A stretch of 64,000 nt of DNA from contig NC_089762.1 of the NCBI RefSeq assembly GCF_040412425.1, forward strand, positions 20,575,147-20,639,146. The letters are read 5' to 3'. Source of the DNA: Macrobrachium rosenbergii (lineage: Eukaryota; Arthropoda; Malacostraca; Decapoda; Palaemonidae). Shown one piece after another: positions 1 through 12,370 of this stretch (the first letter of the stretch is position 1; each line of letters starts with the position of its first letter). Both the position numbers and the translations under genes were made by a program. A model generated the notes under the pieces. It was not told the origin of the DNA and made no database searches. It saw nothing but the letters and a program-made list of their open reading frames with translations.

Positions 1-69
1 AGTGAATTGATATTAAAGGTTTTTGTAGCTTTCTGATTGTATATGAATCACGGTGATGTGATAAATAGT
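1..69 (+). repeat. SINE 3' tail fragment leading into (TA)n
   Basis: The first ~65 bases (GAATTGATATTAAAGG, then TTTGTAGCTTTCTGATTG) match, in the opposite orientation, the end of the tRNA-derived SINE at 57,148-57,330. In both places the match runs straight into a (TA)n tract, so this is the truncated 3' end of the same family. The rest of the copy lies outside the window. Confidence 0.6.
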
Positions 70-308
<239 letters not shown>

Positions 309-315
309 GACACAC

Positions 316-662
316 ACAGTAAACCCCAGCATTTGCGGTCCCATGATTCACGGACTCACCTACTCACAGATTTCTCTGTGGAACGTATATACACATTATT
401 CGCAGAAAATTTGCCCATTCGCGGTATTTTTCACTGAGAACTATTCACTAATTACTGTATTTTCATAACATTTTCATGACTAAATGCACTTTCTGTGATA
501 AAGCTATTAAAATACTCAGGTATAAGCATTTTTAGAGGTTTTTTTGTGTTTGAGCTATCAAAATAGGCAGTTCCAAGCGTTTTTAGAGGGGTTTTAAGTA
601 TTTATGATTTTAGCTATTCGCAGGGGTGTGGTATGCATCGCCCTAACAGGTGGTTTACTGTA
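316..662. mobile_element. Family A MITE (Tigger/pogo-like ends), copy A1
   Basis: Starts CAGTAAACCCCAGC and ends GGTGGTTTACTG, flanked by TA. Internally it shares 'ctctgtggaacgtat', 'cactgagaa' and 'gataaa(g/a)ctattaaaatactcaggtat' blocks with copies at 34,640-34,988 and 54,329-54,683. It has no coding capacity. The ends resemble Tigger/pogo-type elements, which is a similarity judged from memory. Confidence 0.75.
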
Positions 663-669
663 TGTTTTA

Positions 670-815
<146 letters not shown>

Positions 816-819
816 GATA

Positions 820-2579
820 CAGGTAGTGCTCGATTACGATGATTCGACTTACGATAATTTCGCTTTTTACGATGGGGTTAGCAATTAATATCGATACGAC
901 AATATTTTGAAAATACGTAATTTTAAATTTCGCGGGTGACTGGCGCAGGCAACAACGTACAACCAGGCAGCGTCACGGTCTCACGATACGTTGGGCGAGA
1001 GGCTGGAATAGGTACATTAATTCAATGAGCTAACCTCACTTGCTCGTTGTGTCGGAAGTTAAAATAGGTCAGTGTTCGTTTTTGCAATTTTTGTGCGTTT
1101 GTAAATACAGGTAGTGCACGAGTGGCGATAATTCGTCTTCACGATAATTCGAGTTTTCTGATGGAGTTAGCAATTAATACCGATGCGACAATATTTAGAA
1201 AATATTTTTAAATTTCGAGCGGGCACAAGCAACAGCGTACACTACAATTGCTGTAGAATCAGGCAGCAAGAAAGACCAACTTACAATAGACCAACTTCTT
1301 TTTCTCCATATCTTTATTCCATCTTCTAGTTAAAAAGGTAAGAGAATAATAAAAGCATTGTTAGTAACCTTATACTCTTAAAAAGGTAGAGAAAATGCAT
1401 TGTGCAACAGCCATAAACAACCGAACGAGACTCTGTTGTTTTGCTAATAACCAAATCGGATAACAACTGTTTTGCTTGTATTTCAACCATCGTGCGGTTA
1501 AACAATTATCGTAATTATATTAAAAATGACGTTAAGTACTGATATGTTTTTACACTACCCTTATCCGCTTTGGAGAAAAGATCGGCAAGGAAATATACTG
1601 CTACAGTAAAATTAAGCTGCAAGTTGTAGCTGACGCTGAGAAAAGAATGTTCAAGCTGCTAATGACTATAAATTTTCGTACATTGGCAACATGGATGAAA
1701 CTCGACCCATAAATAAAATTGGAAAGTATTTTAATCAAAACTACTGGACATGAAAGAACACATATTACTGCTGTTTTCACGCCCGATAAAGATACATCTG
1801 AAAAGCTCGTGGCATGATGATGAAATCAAGAGAAAATAGTGAACGGAATCTTGATTTTTTTTTGTTTACACAAAACAAAGGGCCAGCCGCCAACGTCATC
1901 TACTAACGAAAAAAAAAACTAAAATAATTTCACAACGAGACATATTTAAGTTATATTTCGACATAAAAACACTTCGTATAACGAAAAATACACATGTCCC
2001 TTATAAATAAAGTATCTAGAGATTCATTTACGCTAACTTGAAGCAAGAAATGCCCTCTGAACCGAGTTAAATGCATCGAAATAAAGACGCGTGATCGATT
2101 CGAAACCAAAACATTTGATCGCTATGATCGAATTTATAATGCAAAAGCAATATAAGAATATTTACGATTGGATACAGTGTAGTAAAGCATAACATTTTAA
2201 AAGATCCATGGAAAAGATGCACATTCGTTATTTTGATGTTTGTATAATACGGCGGTGTTATGTGAAAATAGAATACAGTATAATAGGCTAGGCTACCGTA
2301 TATGATATACGAAAGTGCAGGCCAGGCCTTGTTTGTTATTCAATTTCTCTTAATACGGGCTTATCATGTCAGTCTGCATTGAACCTGCAGAATTAGCTGA
2401 CACTAATAATTACTATACCATATATGTATAAAGTATACTGTGAAGTGTAGGCTAGGCTACCATATATGTATAGATGGTACTGATTACCCTAGTGTAGGCT
2501 AGGCCATATTCGAGTTACGATTTTTTCAACAAACGATGGGTTTTGGAACCTAACCCCATCGTAAGTAGGGGAATACCTG
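820..2579. mobile_element. Pogo/Tigger-like DNA transposon, internally deleted (P1)
   Basis: Bounded by TA on both sides. It begins CAGGTAGTGCTCGA and ends with GTAAGTAGGGGAATACCTG, so CAGGTA/TACCTG termini face each other. The left terminal block is present twice (820 and 1,108, offset 288 bp), so one terminus was duplicated. Most of the interior matches, in reverse, the element at 52,451-53,922. It carries decayed transposase codons at 1,573-1,817. Confidence 0.75.
1573..1817 (+). pseudogene. Pogo/Tigger-type DDE transposase remnant
   Basis: Short stretches in shifted frames resemble pogo/Tigger (Jerky-like) transposases. A DNA-binding domain start (KYTATVK, then KLQVVADAEK) runs directly into the first catalytic block GNMDET, followed by IKTTGHERTHITAVF and an in-frame stop. 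In intact proteins well over 100 residues separate the helix-turn-helix from NMDET, so an internal deletion is inferred as well as frameshifts. It cannot encode an active enzyme. The assignment rests on recognised motifs, not on a search. Confidence 0.65.
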
Positions 2580-2585
2580 TATATG

Positions 2586-2591
<6 letters not shown>

Positions 2592-2680
<89 letters not shown>
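2592..2680. repeat. (TA)n microsatellite
   Basis: About 90 bp of TA between the right end of the pogo-like element and the left end of family C copy C1. Confidence 0.95.
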
Positions 2681-2684
<4 letters not shown>

Positions 2685-2964
2685 TCAACTCCCATATTCA
2701 TGGGGATGAGTACCACAACCCAACCCCACTAGTTAAAATCTGTGAATAATTAGCACCCCCTCTAAAAATGCTTGTAACTGCCTATCTTGAAAGTTCAAAT
2801 ACCAAACGTATACCCTAAACTAGCATCCTACATCAAATATACCTTAAGCTATTATCCTATTACTGTATTAATCTTTGAAATGATATTATTAATATCATTT
2901 CAAAGTCATCTTAAACATTTTACCCTTTAAAAATATATACATACTTCTAGCCCTTCCAGCCAAT

Positions 2965-3009
<45 letters not shown>

Positions 3010-3333
3010 AATACAAAGAACATAATCTAGATTAGTAGATGAGAGTTATACCTTCATCTTTCCCCCTTAGTAGGATACAAAAATAAGATCAGGGACTGAA
3101 CTAAAATCTTACTAATTTACTATATTTTCTTTAATGAATTGACATTTTGCTGTGTTTACATTAATATTAATATCTGAAAATTAGTAAATCATTTATCTAT
3201 CAAATCAAACAAAACAAATAAACAGAGAGATTATTTTTTATTTAATGTTATTTAATCTTATTAAACTTAATATTAATATTTGAAAATTAGTACTGCAAAT
3301 CACTTTTTTTATCATAAAGTGTATATGTATGTA

Positions 3334-3881
3334 CACTCGGCAAGAAAAGTGAAGATAGAGTTTTCTTTAGATTTCGTTCATCGAATTTTAATTTTTTTCT
3401 TACAGAAAACACAAAATCTTGGTAAATTTACTCTACAATATGAAAATACAATGCAAATTATATCATATATGTTAAATCTGCAAAACAGAAACGTTCAGAT
3501 ACTTAAAAACACCATGCATGTCCGAAGTAATCAGAATTTCTCAGATGACTTCGTTCATAGAGATCTAAAAGATAGTGTATGGATATCTCGGTGTAGTACT
3601 TTTTATCAGAACGGCAATATTTACTCGTTTTCCGTTATGAACAGGCTTATTATTGCATCATCATACGAGGTAATGATAATTTCTTTAATTTTTATAGATT
3701 CATATTTGTATTTCACGGTGTTAAAGGTCAGCTGAAATTAATGGCAGTAAATGTTGTGACAGCTAGGGCAGGTTGACCCAATCTATTTAAATCCACAAGA
3801 GCGTTCTCTATGATGTGCGGAGTACCGCGTTAACTTCGGCGTTGAAAACACAAGTAACTGGATGTTTCTTAACGTTGCCAT

Positions 3882-3941
<60 letters not shown>

Positions 3942-4175
3942 GCTAAAACATACTGTACAAATATAGTATCGCTCAATCCCTAAAAGAAAAAGAATAATGA
4001 AATGAGTAGCTCTACATGTAGGCCTAGGCTTACACAACAGCAACTCTCTCTCTCTCTCTCTCTCTCTCCATTGCTAAAACATACTATACAAATATAGTCT
4101 CGCCCAATCTCTAAAAGAAAAAAAATAATAAATGAGTAGCTCTACATATAGGCCTAGGCTTACACAACAGCAACA

Positions 4176-4230
<55 letters not shown>

Positions 4231-4619
4231 ACATTGCATTCGTTCCTTTATTGTTCCCCAAGTTTTTCGTTGGACATTGCTCAAATTTAACTCTTGATTT
4301 CATTATGGAAGATCGCGTTTCCGATTATGCAAGCATTCCGTTCATTGTGGTGTCATAAATTCATATGTGCAAGGTTACTTCGTAGATTATGTGGAAAAAT
4401 GTTTATTTTGCTCAGAACTGTCGCTGCAAATTACAACTTGAACGAATACTGTAAAGCTTACTACTGCATTTAAGTATCAATGATTTCAGAACCGTAGAAT
4501 ATGATTGAAAGTTATTGGAGGTCAAGCAAAAAACAAACACAATAAGATGAAGCTCCTCCCCTTTAGCAATATATGTCCGAAGATTAAAAAAACTGTATCT
4601 TCACTTTTCTTGCCAGGTG
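3334..4619. mobile_element. Tc1/mariner-like element D nested in C1
   Basis: Inverted termini CACTCGGCAAGAAAAGTGAA and TTCACTTTTCTTGCCAGGTG, flanked by TA on each side. Copy C2 at 27.5 kb has the same flanking sequence without the insert, so both boundaries and the TA duplication are supported. The ~1.29-kb interior contains CT tracts and a two-copy ~130-bp repeat. I see no transposase. The 151-codon open frame from 3,280 crosses the boundary and resembles nothing I know. Confidence 0.8.
3883..4226. repeat. Tandem (CT)n plus spacer, two units
   Basis: Three (CT)n tracts (3,883-3,938; 4,045-4,068; 4,180-4,226) are separated by two near-identical ~107-bp spacers that begin 'ccattgctaaaacatact' and end 'taggcctaggcttacacaac'. 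The spacer and its CT tract were duplicated as a unit, probably by slippage or unequal exchange between CT tracts. Confidence 0.85.
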
Positions 4620-4812
4620 TACAGCACAGTATTGAGTCACAAAAATAATATGAAAATACAGAATATTGCTCTACGTAAAAATCCACGAATGGGCGAGCTT
4701 TCCCGTGAATAATTTATAGACAGGTTCCACAGAAAATTCTGCGAATTGCTGAGTCCGTGAATTGTGAGAACGTGAATCTGGGGAGTTCACTGTGTATGTG
4801 TGTGTATACATA

Positions 4813-5147
4813 CAGTCAACCCCCACTATTTGCAGTCTAGCAATTCGCGACTCACTGATTTGCGAATATTTCTATGGAACTTATCCCTAAATTGTTCACG
4901 AAAAATTTGGCAATTCGCTGACTTTTTCGTTGAGAAATATTCATTAATTAGTGTACTGTATTTTGATGTTATTTTCATGACTAAATACATTGTTTATGAT
5001 AAAAAAATTATTTAATTTTCAAATATTAATATTACGATTACAGTAATAAGATTAATAATAATAATAATAATAATAATAAAACTGTACCTGTAATATTACA
5101 GGTAATAATACGTACAGTAATATTAGGTTCCAGACCCCTCATGTAAG

Positions 5148-5226
<79 letters not shown>

Positions 5227-6440
5227 TGGGGGGGTTGCCCTTACGTTAACCCTTGGAAGATATACAAATGCACATGGTGTAAGAAAAAAAATTCTAAATT
5301 TTTCCTACCTTCCACGGGAAAGTGACTATTTACAACCCTGTGTGGGGTCTGTTTTACAAAACACTCATAAATTTTACCAAGTATACATGTTTTTTCTAAT
5401 AATTCATTTCATTTTATTTTGTAAAATTATGATTACAGCTAATACAATATCATAACAGATAAGAACTAAAATCAGTAACAAATTCTGAGTATATTTATTG
5501 TAAAATATTTATGTAAAATAAAATTTACTGAGATAGGAAGATGCAGTTACTTTTTTGGATGTATACATGTTTTTTCTAATATTTCTTTGCACTTTTCTTT
5601 GTAAAATTACAATTATAAATGACATCATAACATAAAAGATAAGAATTAAAACTAACAGCAATCCCTAGGTATATTTATGAGCAAATAAATAAAAAGACAT
5701 CATGGGAGACAGGAGCAAGACATCCCCCCCCCCAACAAGTCAAGAACAATACTGATCTCCCTGAGATGTCCACTGACTAAGCTGAGCTGAGTCTAAAGTT
5801 GCCACCAGTCATTTATGGGCCAATGAAGTGATGGAAACTCTTTCTCGCTCGATACAGCCAAATCATATGGCACATAATATTAATACTCATATGAGGAATC
5901 CCGTCCATCACACAAAACCTGTTATAGACACTCATATGAGGATTCCCATCCATTAGGGGTTAAATGTCTCTTGAAACTATTCATGAATTATTACGAATAC
6001 AGAGAGAATAACGTGAGAGAGAGAGAGGGGGGGAAGAGATTTTTCTGAATTAAAAGATGGAAATTCGTGATTTATGAGCGAAAGAGAGAGGTTTTTCTGT
6101 ATCTTTCGTAGCAGTATTTATTTGATCATCAAGTGGGCAACATATCTGACCATGGAGTGGGCAACGTTTTCTACTCTTCGTGGTCAATATGTCAAGTTAA
6201 TTGACAAGTTAATTGGTAGTTAGGTTACACCCGCCCCTTGCTCTGAAGCTTCAGAGAAGACTGGGAATCAATACGTATTCTTTTAAAATTTTACATAATT
6301 TACTATAGAAATGCATAAATATTGTAATTATAGCACAGGAAATATGAAAAAAATTAATAACTAATGTCACATTATCTATAAAACTACTGTTTACAAAACA
6401 AACATATATGTTACATATGCATAAAAAACTCTCTTTTTTC

Positions 6441-6518
<78 letters not shown>

Positions 6519-6747
6519 CAACTTATTTTATTAAAGTACAGAGAGAGAGAGAGAGAGAACAAGAATACAACTTATTCCTCAAAGCAAATATTAAAGTACA
6601 GAGAGAGAGAGAGAGAGAGATCTCTACAACAGTGTTTTGTGATTTTAGTATCACACAGTATTTATGCACAAAAATAAAAATACTTATTTCTCATAATAAC
6701 TTTACACATAAAAGCATGAAACTTATAAATTACATAAAAAATCAAAC
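4813..6747. mobile_element. Composite of family C/H MITE sequence with GA tracts
   Basis: The left end (CAGTCAACCCCCACTATTTG to ~5,035) is an inverted copy of a family C terminus. After a short AAT repeat (5,053-5,079), the region 6,110-6,300 matches family C copy C2 at 26,740-26,900. The block 6,700-6,747 matches 56,858-56,915 in family H. GA tracts lie at 5,153-5,222, 6,447-6,514, 6,541-6,558 and 6,601-6,620. The right side is cut by the Penelope-like fragment. No gene is seen. Confidence 0.6.
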
Positions 6748-7421
6748 ATAACCACTTCCACGGGATTTCTAGAGGATTTTGCAATATTAATAAGTGATGC
6801 AAGTATATTTGGTTTGCAATACACCAGTATGTTTATGTCGGTATACGGGGCTCGTGGCTTGACATTCTTTTTAATAATCTTCCTAATGATGTTGCTGTTG
6901 TTGTTATATTTGTTGTTAAAGTTAGTTTGGTAGTATATTGTTGTCTGTTGGCCTGTCATCTCATTGTGTTGGTCTGTGGTGTTGTCTTGCTTGTAGTATT
7001 GGTAAAAAAACCTGCGTATTTCTGATTGTATCATATTGCCTTCAAATCCGTTGTTTGTGAGTAGCTGTTGTATTCTGTCTAATTCCAGGTATGTTGTCTT
7101 CCACGTGGTGGAATGGGTGAAAGCCCGCCATGCATGTGAACGGATTACCGACCGTTTATAGGCCTCTGGGCATTCACCTCTCCCGTTCAGGCAGCATCCA
7201 ATATTAGTAGCCTTTGTGTATACCTGTGTTATATTAGTTTGTTTCATTGTTTACTAGTGCATCTAAAAATGGAAGTTTCCTGTCTATGCTGTGTTCTACT
7301 GTGAAGTTTAGTACTGGTTTTCCTGTGAAGTCGTCTTTTAGTCTGAATATCTTGTCTGTTGTTTGTTACAATGAAAATGTCATCGATGTATCTAGCATAA
7401 ATTTCTGGTTTCTCATGATTA
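6748..7421 (-). pseudogene. Penelope-like retroelement reverse transcriptase fragment
   Basis: On the minus strand, 7,421-7,370 encodes EIYARYIDDIFIV, which contains the YxDD active-site motif of reverse transcriptases. The frame from 7,247 to 6,748 encodes a stretch typical of the region after the Penelope RT domain: CCLNGRGECPEAYKRSVI, then THSTTWKTTYLELDRIQQLL and NPVEVVMF. The GIY-YIG endonuclease expected next is missing, because the sequence turns into family H repeat at ~6,747. Upstream it stops at the TTAA of the next element. It is a fragment truncated at both ends with at least one frame break. Confidence 0.75.
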
Positions 7422-9962
7422 TTAACCCTTTAACGCCGACTGGACGTATTTTACGTCGACGAAAATTGTCTGTCGGGTGCCAAGTGGACGTAAAATACGT
7501 CAACTACAAAAAGTTTTTTTAAATATTCGCGGAAAAATACTTATAGGGCTAGTTTATGAAAAATTTTAACTCACGCACCTTGAGGGATCCTGGGAGTTCA
7601 CGGATCACACTGTTGTTTTGTTTACAAGCGTGATCCAGCTGCGCATGCGCGAATTTCTTTCTTCTCCCACTAGAAAGCATCAGCGATGCATCTCAGAAAT
7701 TCTTTCGTCACTTTGTCGTAATTTTTGCACCATTTTGTATTAGCCGTTACATAAAGTTTTATATATGAAAATGTGTGCAATTTCATGTAGAATACAATAA
7801 AAAACAATCAATGGTTGTAGCTTTTATAAGTTTTAAAATATTTTCATATAAATCACCATAAGTGCCAAAATTTCAACCTTTGGTCAACTTTGACTCAATC
7901 AAAATGGTCGAAAAATGCAATTATAAGCTAAAACTCTTACATTCTAGTAATATTCAATTACCTTCATTTTGCAACAAACTGGAAGCCTCTAGCACAATAT
8001 TTCGATTTATGGTGAATTTTTGAAAAAAAAATTTTCCTTACATCTGCGCGCTAACTCGGCCGAAAATCTCAGAAATTCTTTTGTCACTTTGTCGAAATGT
8101 TTGCACCGTTTTATATTAGCTGTTACATAAAGTTTTATATATGAAAATGTGCGCAATTTCATGTCAAATACAACAAAAAACAACCCATGGTTGTAGCTTT
8201 TATTAGATTTGAAATATTTTCATATAAATCACAATAAGTGCCAAAATTTCAACATTCTGTCAATTTTGACTCGACTGAAATGGTTGAAAAACACAATTGT
8301 AAGCTAAAACTCTTACATTCTAGTAATATTCAATCATTTACCTTCATTTTGCAACAAATTGGAAGTCTCTAGCACAATATTTCGATTTATGGTGAATTTT
8401 AAAAAAAAACTTTTTCCTTACATCCGCACGCTAACTTGGCCGAAAATCTCAGAAATTCTTTCGTCACTTTGTCGTAATTTTTGCACCGTTTTATATTAGC
8501 GGTTACATAACGTTTTATATATGAAAATGTGTGCAATTTCATGTAAAATACAACAAAAAACAACCCATGGTTGTAGCTTTTATCAGTTTTGAAATATTTT
8601 CATATAAATCACGATAAGTGCCAAAATTTCAACCTTCGGTCAACTTTGACTCAATCGAAATGGTTGAAAAATGCAATTGTAAGCTAAAACTCTTACATTC
8701 TAGTAATATTCAATCATTTACCTTCATTTTGCAACAAATTGGAAGTCTCTAGCACAATGTTTCGATTTATGGTGAATTTTTGAAAAAAAACTTTTTCCTT
8801 GAGTCACCTTGTCGTAATTTTCGCACCATTTTCTATTAGGTGCTACATAAAGTGTTATATATGAAAATGTGTGCAAAATTTCATGTAGAATACAACAAAA
8901 ATTAATTCATGGTTGTAGCTTTTATCAGTTATGAAATATTTTCATATAAATCACGATAAGTGCCATAATTTAAACCTACGGTCAACTTTGACTTGACCGA
9001 AATGGTTGAAAAATGCAATTATAAGCTAAAACTCTTACATTCTAGTAACATTCAATCATTTATCTTCATTTTGCAACAAACGGGAAGTCTTTAGCACAAT
9101 ATTTCGATTTATGGTGAATTTTTGAAAAAAAAAAAATTTTCCTTACCTCCGCATGCGGTAACTCAGCTGAAAATCTTAGAATTTCTTTAGTCACCTTGTC
9201 GTAATTTTTGCACCATTTTCTATTAGGCATTACATAAAGTGTTATACATGAAAATGTGTGCAATTTCATGTAGAATACAACACAAAATAACTCATGGTTG
9301 TAGCTTTTATCAGTTTTGAAATATTTTCATATAAATCACAATAAATAGAAAAAACTCGACCTTTGGTCAACTTTAACTCGACTGAAATGGTCGAAAACTG
9401 CAATTTTAAGCTAAAACACTTACAGTCTAGTAATATTCAATCAATTACCTTCATTTTGGAACAAACGGGAAGTCTCTAGCACAATATTTCGATTTATGGT
9501 GAATTCTTGAAAAAAACTTTTTTTTACGTCCATGCGTTACGAATTCATGCATCATTTTGTGACAATATTTTCTCTGTGTTGCTTTGATCGTTTTACAATT
9601 TGTTATATACCAAAATCATTGCAATTTAGTGTACAATACAACGAAAAAAAATAACTCATTAGCTTTAACCGTTTTGCTCACAGCGAGATTTGTATACAAT
9701 TATATATGAAATTTTTTTTCGTGCTGTCATATATTTCAATATTTATATATGATAATGATATTTTTTCATTTCTGATGGTTGCATACTAAACTTTAGGCAA
9801 TGACAAAAAAAGGAGCCAAAAATTAACTCTTAATCTTAAAAACTAAGCGTGCTGTGATTTTTTAAAAAAAAACTTTTTTTTCATGCTTCGGCACTAACTC
9901 CCGAACGCCGCCGGCATACGGCAGACACTTTTGTAAATAGAGGCTCGGCGTTTAAGGGTTAA
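7422..9962 (+). mobile_element. TTAA-flanked satellite-carrying element, copy 1
   Basis: TTAA on both sides with inverted termini CCCTTTAACGCCGA and TCGGCGTTTAAGGG. TTAA targets with CCC...GGG ends are characteristic of piggyBac transposons, but no transposase is present. The 5' part carries two palindromic 15-mers (GACGTATTTTACGTC and its reverse complement) and a ~250-bp segment shared with copy 4. The core is five monomers of ~380 bp (landmark 'gcaacaaa.tggaag' at about 7,973, 8,352, 8,732, 9,073, 9,457). The 3' ~450 bp is common to all copies. Open frames inside are shadows of the monomer. Confidence 0.85.
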
Positions 9963-10052
9963 TGGTGCCAGTAGTTAACAATGTTGCTAGCCAAGTGTCT
10001 TAACACTGAAATGCCATTAACTGGTGCCGCCAGTAAGCAGGGACTGCCTGTA
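9963..10052. mobile_element. Family G MITE, right-hand fragment
   Basis: Matches the right part of the G copy at 14,846-15,173 ('gttgctagccaagtg', 'gccgcc.gtaag') and ends GGGACTGCCTG. Only this half remains. Its left side is the TTAA target of the element at 7,422-9,962. Confidence 0.75.
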
Positions 10053-10792
10053 ATAATTCAGCAGTTCATTTGCCAAATTTAATTTCTCTCACTTTTCTAT
10101 ACCAAATCCATGTATTAAAATATGTAGCACATATTAAACTTGCACCCAATTTACCTATATAAAAATTCACTTACACCAACATGAGCAAACAAATATATGT
10201 TTTTGTCTAGTAACAACATTACACAACGGCCAAATTTTATACCATAAAAACAATTACTTTTTTTTTTTGAGATCGCTGAATGCTCCTCACATAGAGCCAC
10301 TTGAAACAAAAATAAACTGATGTTCAAAAATGGACATCAATGATCACAGTCATTGCAACTGCATGTCATTAATACTCAATTTGAATTACGGATTGAAATA
10401 TGAATAAAAAGCTGCAGAAAGCTGAAAAAGATGATTTCAGGTCTACTTGCACATGATGAAAATGAAACTAAAATTAATATAATTTTGGTGAAAAAAAAGA
10501 CAGACTTCTCACCAAATACTGATCACAACTTTGGTGGATTTAAAAGATATTCAGAACTTGGGGCATTACGGCATAAGTAAATTAAGAAGTTTGTTTGTTG
10601 AATGTACATGCAATTGTTAAATACAGTATGCATCAGTACTTAGCATAAAACTTGCTGAGCAATTCTATGAATTTGGATTTGAATTTCAGCTTTATTCTGC
10701 TTTCCAGTGTTCTACATTGATGTTTAAACTCTTGAAATCTTCATATAAAACATATATAAGCTCAATTTAAAGTGGCCAAAAAATATACCAAC
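10053..10792. other. Intron sequence after exon e7, nothing recognised
   Basis: AT-rich single-copy-looking sequence on the 3' side of the last recognised ASCC3 exon. I read it on the minus strand for the missing ~130 C-terminal residues (the WIKLHADQEYVL-type block and the segment after it) and saw no candidate exon. Confidence 0.4.
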
Positions 10793-11019
10793 CTGGTCTT
10801 TCTATAATAACTCTTTCTTCAGACTGATTAGGTGAGTTAGCCAACACTCCTTTGACAGACACATCAACTTTCATTATTGGAAGTTGTTGTAATACCTTGA
10901 AGACATTTTCAATTTGATTTTCATCTAGTTCACTTCTCAGCATTCTTGCAAGCTTCTCATATTTTCCATCAACAGCATGAATCAATTCAGGAAGGCAATG
11001 TATGGTGTGGCCTGCATGA
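10793..11019 (-). CDS. ASCC3: ASCC3 exon e7: C-terminal Sec63 domain
   Basis: Encodes HAGHTIHCLPELIHAVDG followed by VLQQLPIMKVDVSVKG, matching the ASCC3 segment with SLPELIHACGG and LPVINVGISVKG in the second Sec63 domain. The donor is CCAG|GTTGGT; a second GT four bases on (last exon base 10,789) is possible. Two acceptors keep the frame: CTCCCAG before 11,019 and the stronger-looking TTTTGCTTACAG before 11,073. The longer form adds 18 residues (including GFIILSKSISP). The shorter form lacks ~10 residues present in vertebrate ASCC3. Family identity is firm; the 5' boundary is not. Confidence 0.85.
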
Positions 11020-11073
11020 CTGGGAGATATAGATTTTGACAAAATTATAAAACCATACAGGCACAGGAGAGGA

Positions 11074-11808
<735 letters not shown>

Positions 11809-12247
11809 CACACTAGCTCTACAAGGGGCCTTCTCCACAAGTTGCAAATTTCTCTCCCAAAATGTAATACTGTAACACGAGTTGTACCTTTTGTAAAATT
11901 TTTGTAAAACCCCATACCTAACGAACAAATAAAACAAAACACATACCATTCTTGTCAGGGTCAATAACTCTTTTAAAGAATAATAATTGCAATCAAAGCA
12001 TTCCTGAAAAGAAACTACTGTAGTTAGCCTCGAGTTTAACAGTGCTATCATGCAGGAAATATGATTTGAAGTCACACTGTTTGAAATAGCTACGAACATC
12101 TTCAGGCTACATGTTTCTCATTGTAAAATCATCTTTAAACTTTACCTCAAGGGTAAATCCTGTAAAAAAAAAAGGAAGGTGCCTGTCAAAATGTAGGACA
12201 ATGGCTATTTTAATGAAAATATTTCCATTATATAAAACAAATAAATG
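11809..12247. other. Intron sequence, nothing recognised
   Basis: No gene, known repeat or RNA feature was recognised between the GA tract and the 41-bp tandem repeat. Confidence 0.4.
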
Positions 12248-12370
12248 CTGAAGAATATGAAAAAAGATGGAAAAAGTCATTAAGCAGACTGAATAATATG
12301 AAAAAAGATGGAAAAATTCATTAAGCAGACTGAAGAATATGAAAAAAGATGGAAAAAGTCATTACGCAGA
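12248..12370. repeat. 41-bp minisatellite, three units
   Basis: Units start at 12,248, 12,289 and 12,330, each beginning CTGAA(G/T)AATATGAAAAAAG and ending with a variant of 'cattaagcaga'. They differ by only a few substitutions, which implies recent tandem amplification. Confidence 0.9.

Larger units (their letters stand above)
2682..4792. mobile_element. Family C MITE with internal GA tracts, copy C1
   Basis: Starts CAGTCAACTCCCATATTC and ends at GGGGAGTTCACTG. It is colinear with C2 at 26,187-27,700: the same 'taccaaa.gtatacc' block, the same palindromic 'gatattattaatatcatttcaaa', the same 'cttccagccaataaca' followed by (GA)n, and the same right end 'aatgaaaatacagaa'. It differs mainly by the Tc1-like insertion at 3,334-4,619. 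No coding function is seen. Confidence 0.75.

Noticed and set aside
9066..9269. Recurring MKLHTFSCI-type open frames (also 18,561, 23,892, 44,928)
   Set aside because: They recur because the 380-bp satellite monomer recurs. The frame is broken differently in each monomer and shows no coding signature.
7422..9962. Satellite array considered as a CRISPR-like or centromeric array
   Set aside because: Monomers are ~380 bp without unique spacers and the host is a eukaryote. The array is short and bounded by TTAA and inverted ends, so a mobile element fits better than a centromere.
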